Source of the DNA: Microbacterium sp. lyk4-40-TSB-66
GTDB taxonomy: Bacteria; Actinomycetota; Actinomycetes; Actinomycetales; Microbacteriaceae
Reading direction: 5' to 3'
NCBI RefSeq assembly: GCF_030209475.1
Contig: NZ_JARVRW010000008.1
Span: 1 to 64,000, forward strand
Length of the DNA stretch: 64,000 bases
Position numbers and translations under genes: made by a program. Shown here one piece after another: positions 63,838 through 64,000 of the stretch (positions within the stretch are counted from its first letter, which is position 1; the number at the start of each line of letters is the position of its first letter). The notes under the pieces are model-generated. The model did not search any database. It was not told where the DNA came from and saw only the letters and a program-made list of their open reading frames with translations.

Positions 63838-63863
63838 GGTGTGTTCCTCGGGTGATTCGGGCG

Positions 63864-64000
63864 TCACAGGGGAGAGTCGGATGCCGTGGCGACGGCGCCC
63901 GCGACGGCTCCGTCGGCGTCGCGGACGACGACGACGACCAGCGGGCCGTAGGGCGCGATCCACTCGCTCACGGGCTCACCGTACGGCTCGGCAGCGACCT
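63864..64000 (-). CDS. 3' end of a gene cut by the window edge
   Basis: On the minus strand, an open frame enters from the window end and stops at TGA (63,864-63,866). Its ~44 visible codons encode a plausible C-terminus: EWIAPYGPLVVVVVRDADG, then an Ala/Val-rich stretch and SDSPL. The stop is 26 bp before the GTG of the kinase-aminotransferase gene, so it may be the first gene of that operon. Family cannot be judged. Confidence 0.5.
   Translation of the reverse strand, partial: VAAEPYGEPVSEWIAPYGPLVVVVVRDADGAVAGAVATASDSPL

Noticed and set aside
60985..63855. 956-codon plus-strand frame opposite the kinase-aminotransferase gene
   Set aside because: Antisense shadow with His/Arg/Asp-rich composition; the sense gene carries intact kinase and PLP motifs.

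Overview
The window is high-G+C DNA (roughly 70 percent by eye) from an actinobacterium, most likely Microbacterium or another member of the Microbacteriaceae. The evidence is a mycoredoxin, ClpC, actinobacterial DUF3180 and DUF4192 proteins, the actinobacterial gene order ftsH-folE-folP-folB-folK-DUF3180-...-DUF2520-panC-lysS, many GTG starts, and many start codons placed 6 nt after a TANNNT box, as in leaderless actinobacterial transcripts. The genus is inferred from these features, not measured.

Layout. 0-14 kb: core metabolism and transport. It holds a Na+/H+ antiporter, a mycoredoxin-amidohydrolase-kynureninase operon, a GtrA-linked glycosyltransferase, a secreted polysaccharide deacetylase, a Gfo/Idh/MocA oxidoreductase, a chromate transporter, a 4-coumarate-CoA-ligase-like enzyme and an MFS drug exporter with its own operator-like palindrome. 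Short degenerate tandem repeats fill the gaps around the antiporter.

14.4-27.95 kb: accessory DNA of visibly lower G+C inserted at a tRNA-Phe gene. An intact tRNA-Phe closes the right end. A 48-bp perfect copy of its 3' part lies at 17,665 and a more decayed copy at 14,431, so this looks like two islands stacked in tandem. The outer, older one carries a protein-kinase/TPR gene pair. The inner one carries dcm, vsr, a putative PD-(D/E)XK restriction enzyme, an OLD-like ATPase, an excisionase and a tyrosine integrase, a GIY-YIG-like protein with a small acidic partner, a hypothetical protein, and a TIGR02391/DUF4365 pair. Most of this cargo is defence-like. The kinase-TPR pair and the two uncharacterised pairs are the best candidates for an undescribed system.

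28-56 kb: housekeeping genes. These are tRNA-Asp and tRNA-Glu, a Tat-exported M23 peptidase, ppa, tilS, hpt, ftsH, the folate operon folE-P-B-K running on with 4-bp overlaps into DUF3180, two bacterial PH-domain membrane proteins, a DUF2520 protein and a divergent PanC-like protein, then lysS. After these come DUF4192, cardiolipin synthase, a duplicated-domain lipoprotein, an XRE/DUF2975 regulatory pair, clpC, an N-acetylglutamate synthase, radA, ldh and tRNA-Ser.

56-64 kb: a PH-domain protein, a lipoprotein, a complete DUF2520-panC-panB operon with a canonical PanC, an agmatine-deiminase-like enzyme, a kinase-aminotransferase fusion, and the 3' end of one more gene cut by the window edge. 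The window thus has two DUF2520-panC pairs. The one at the ancestral folate/lysS locus has lost active-site residues, while the one beside panB keeps them.
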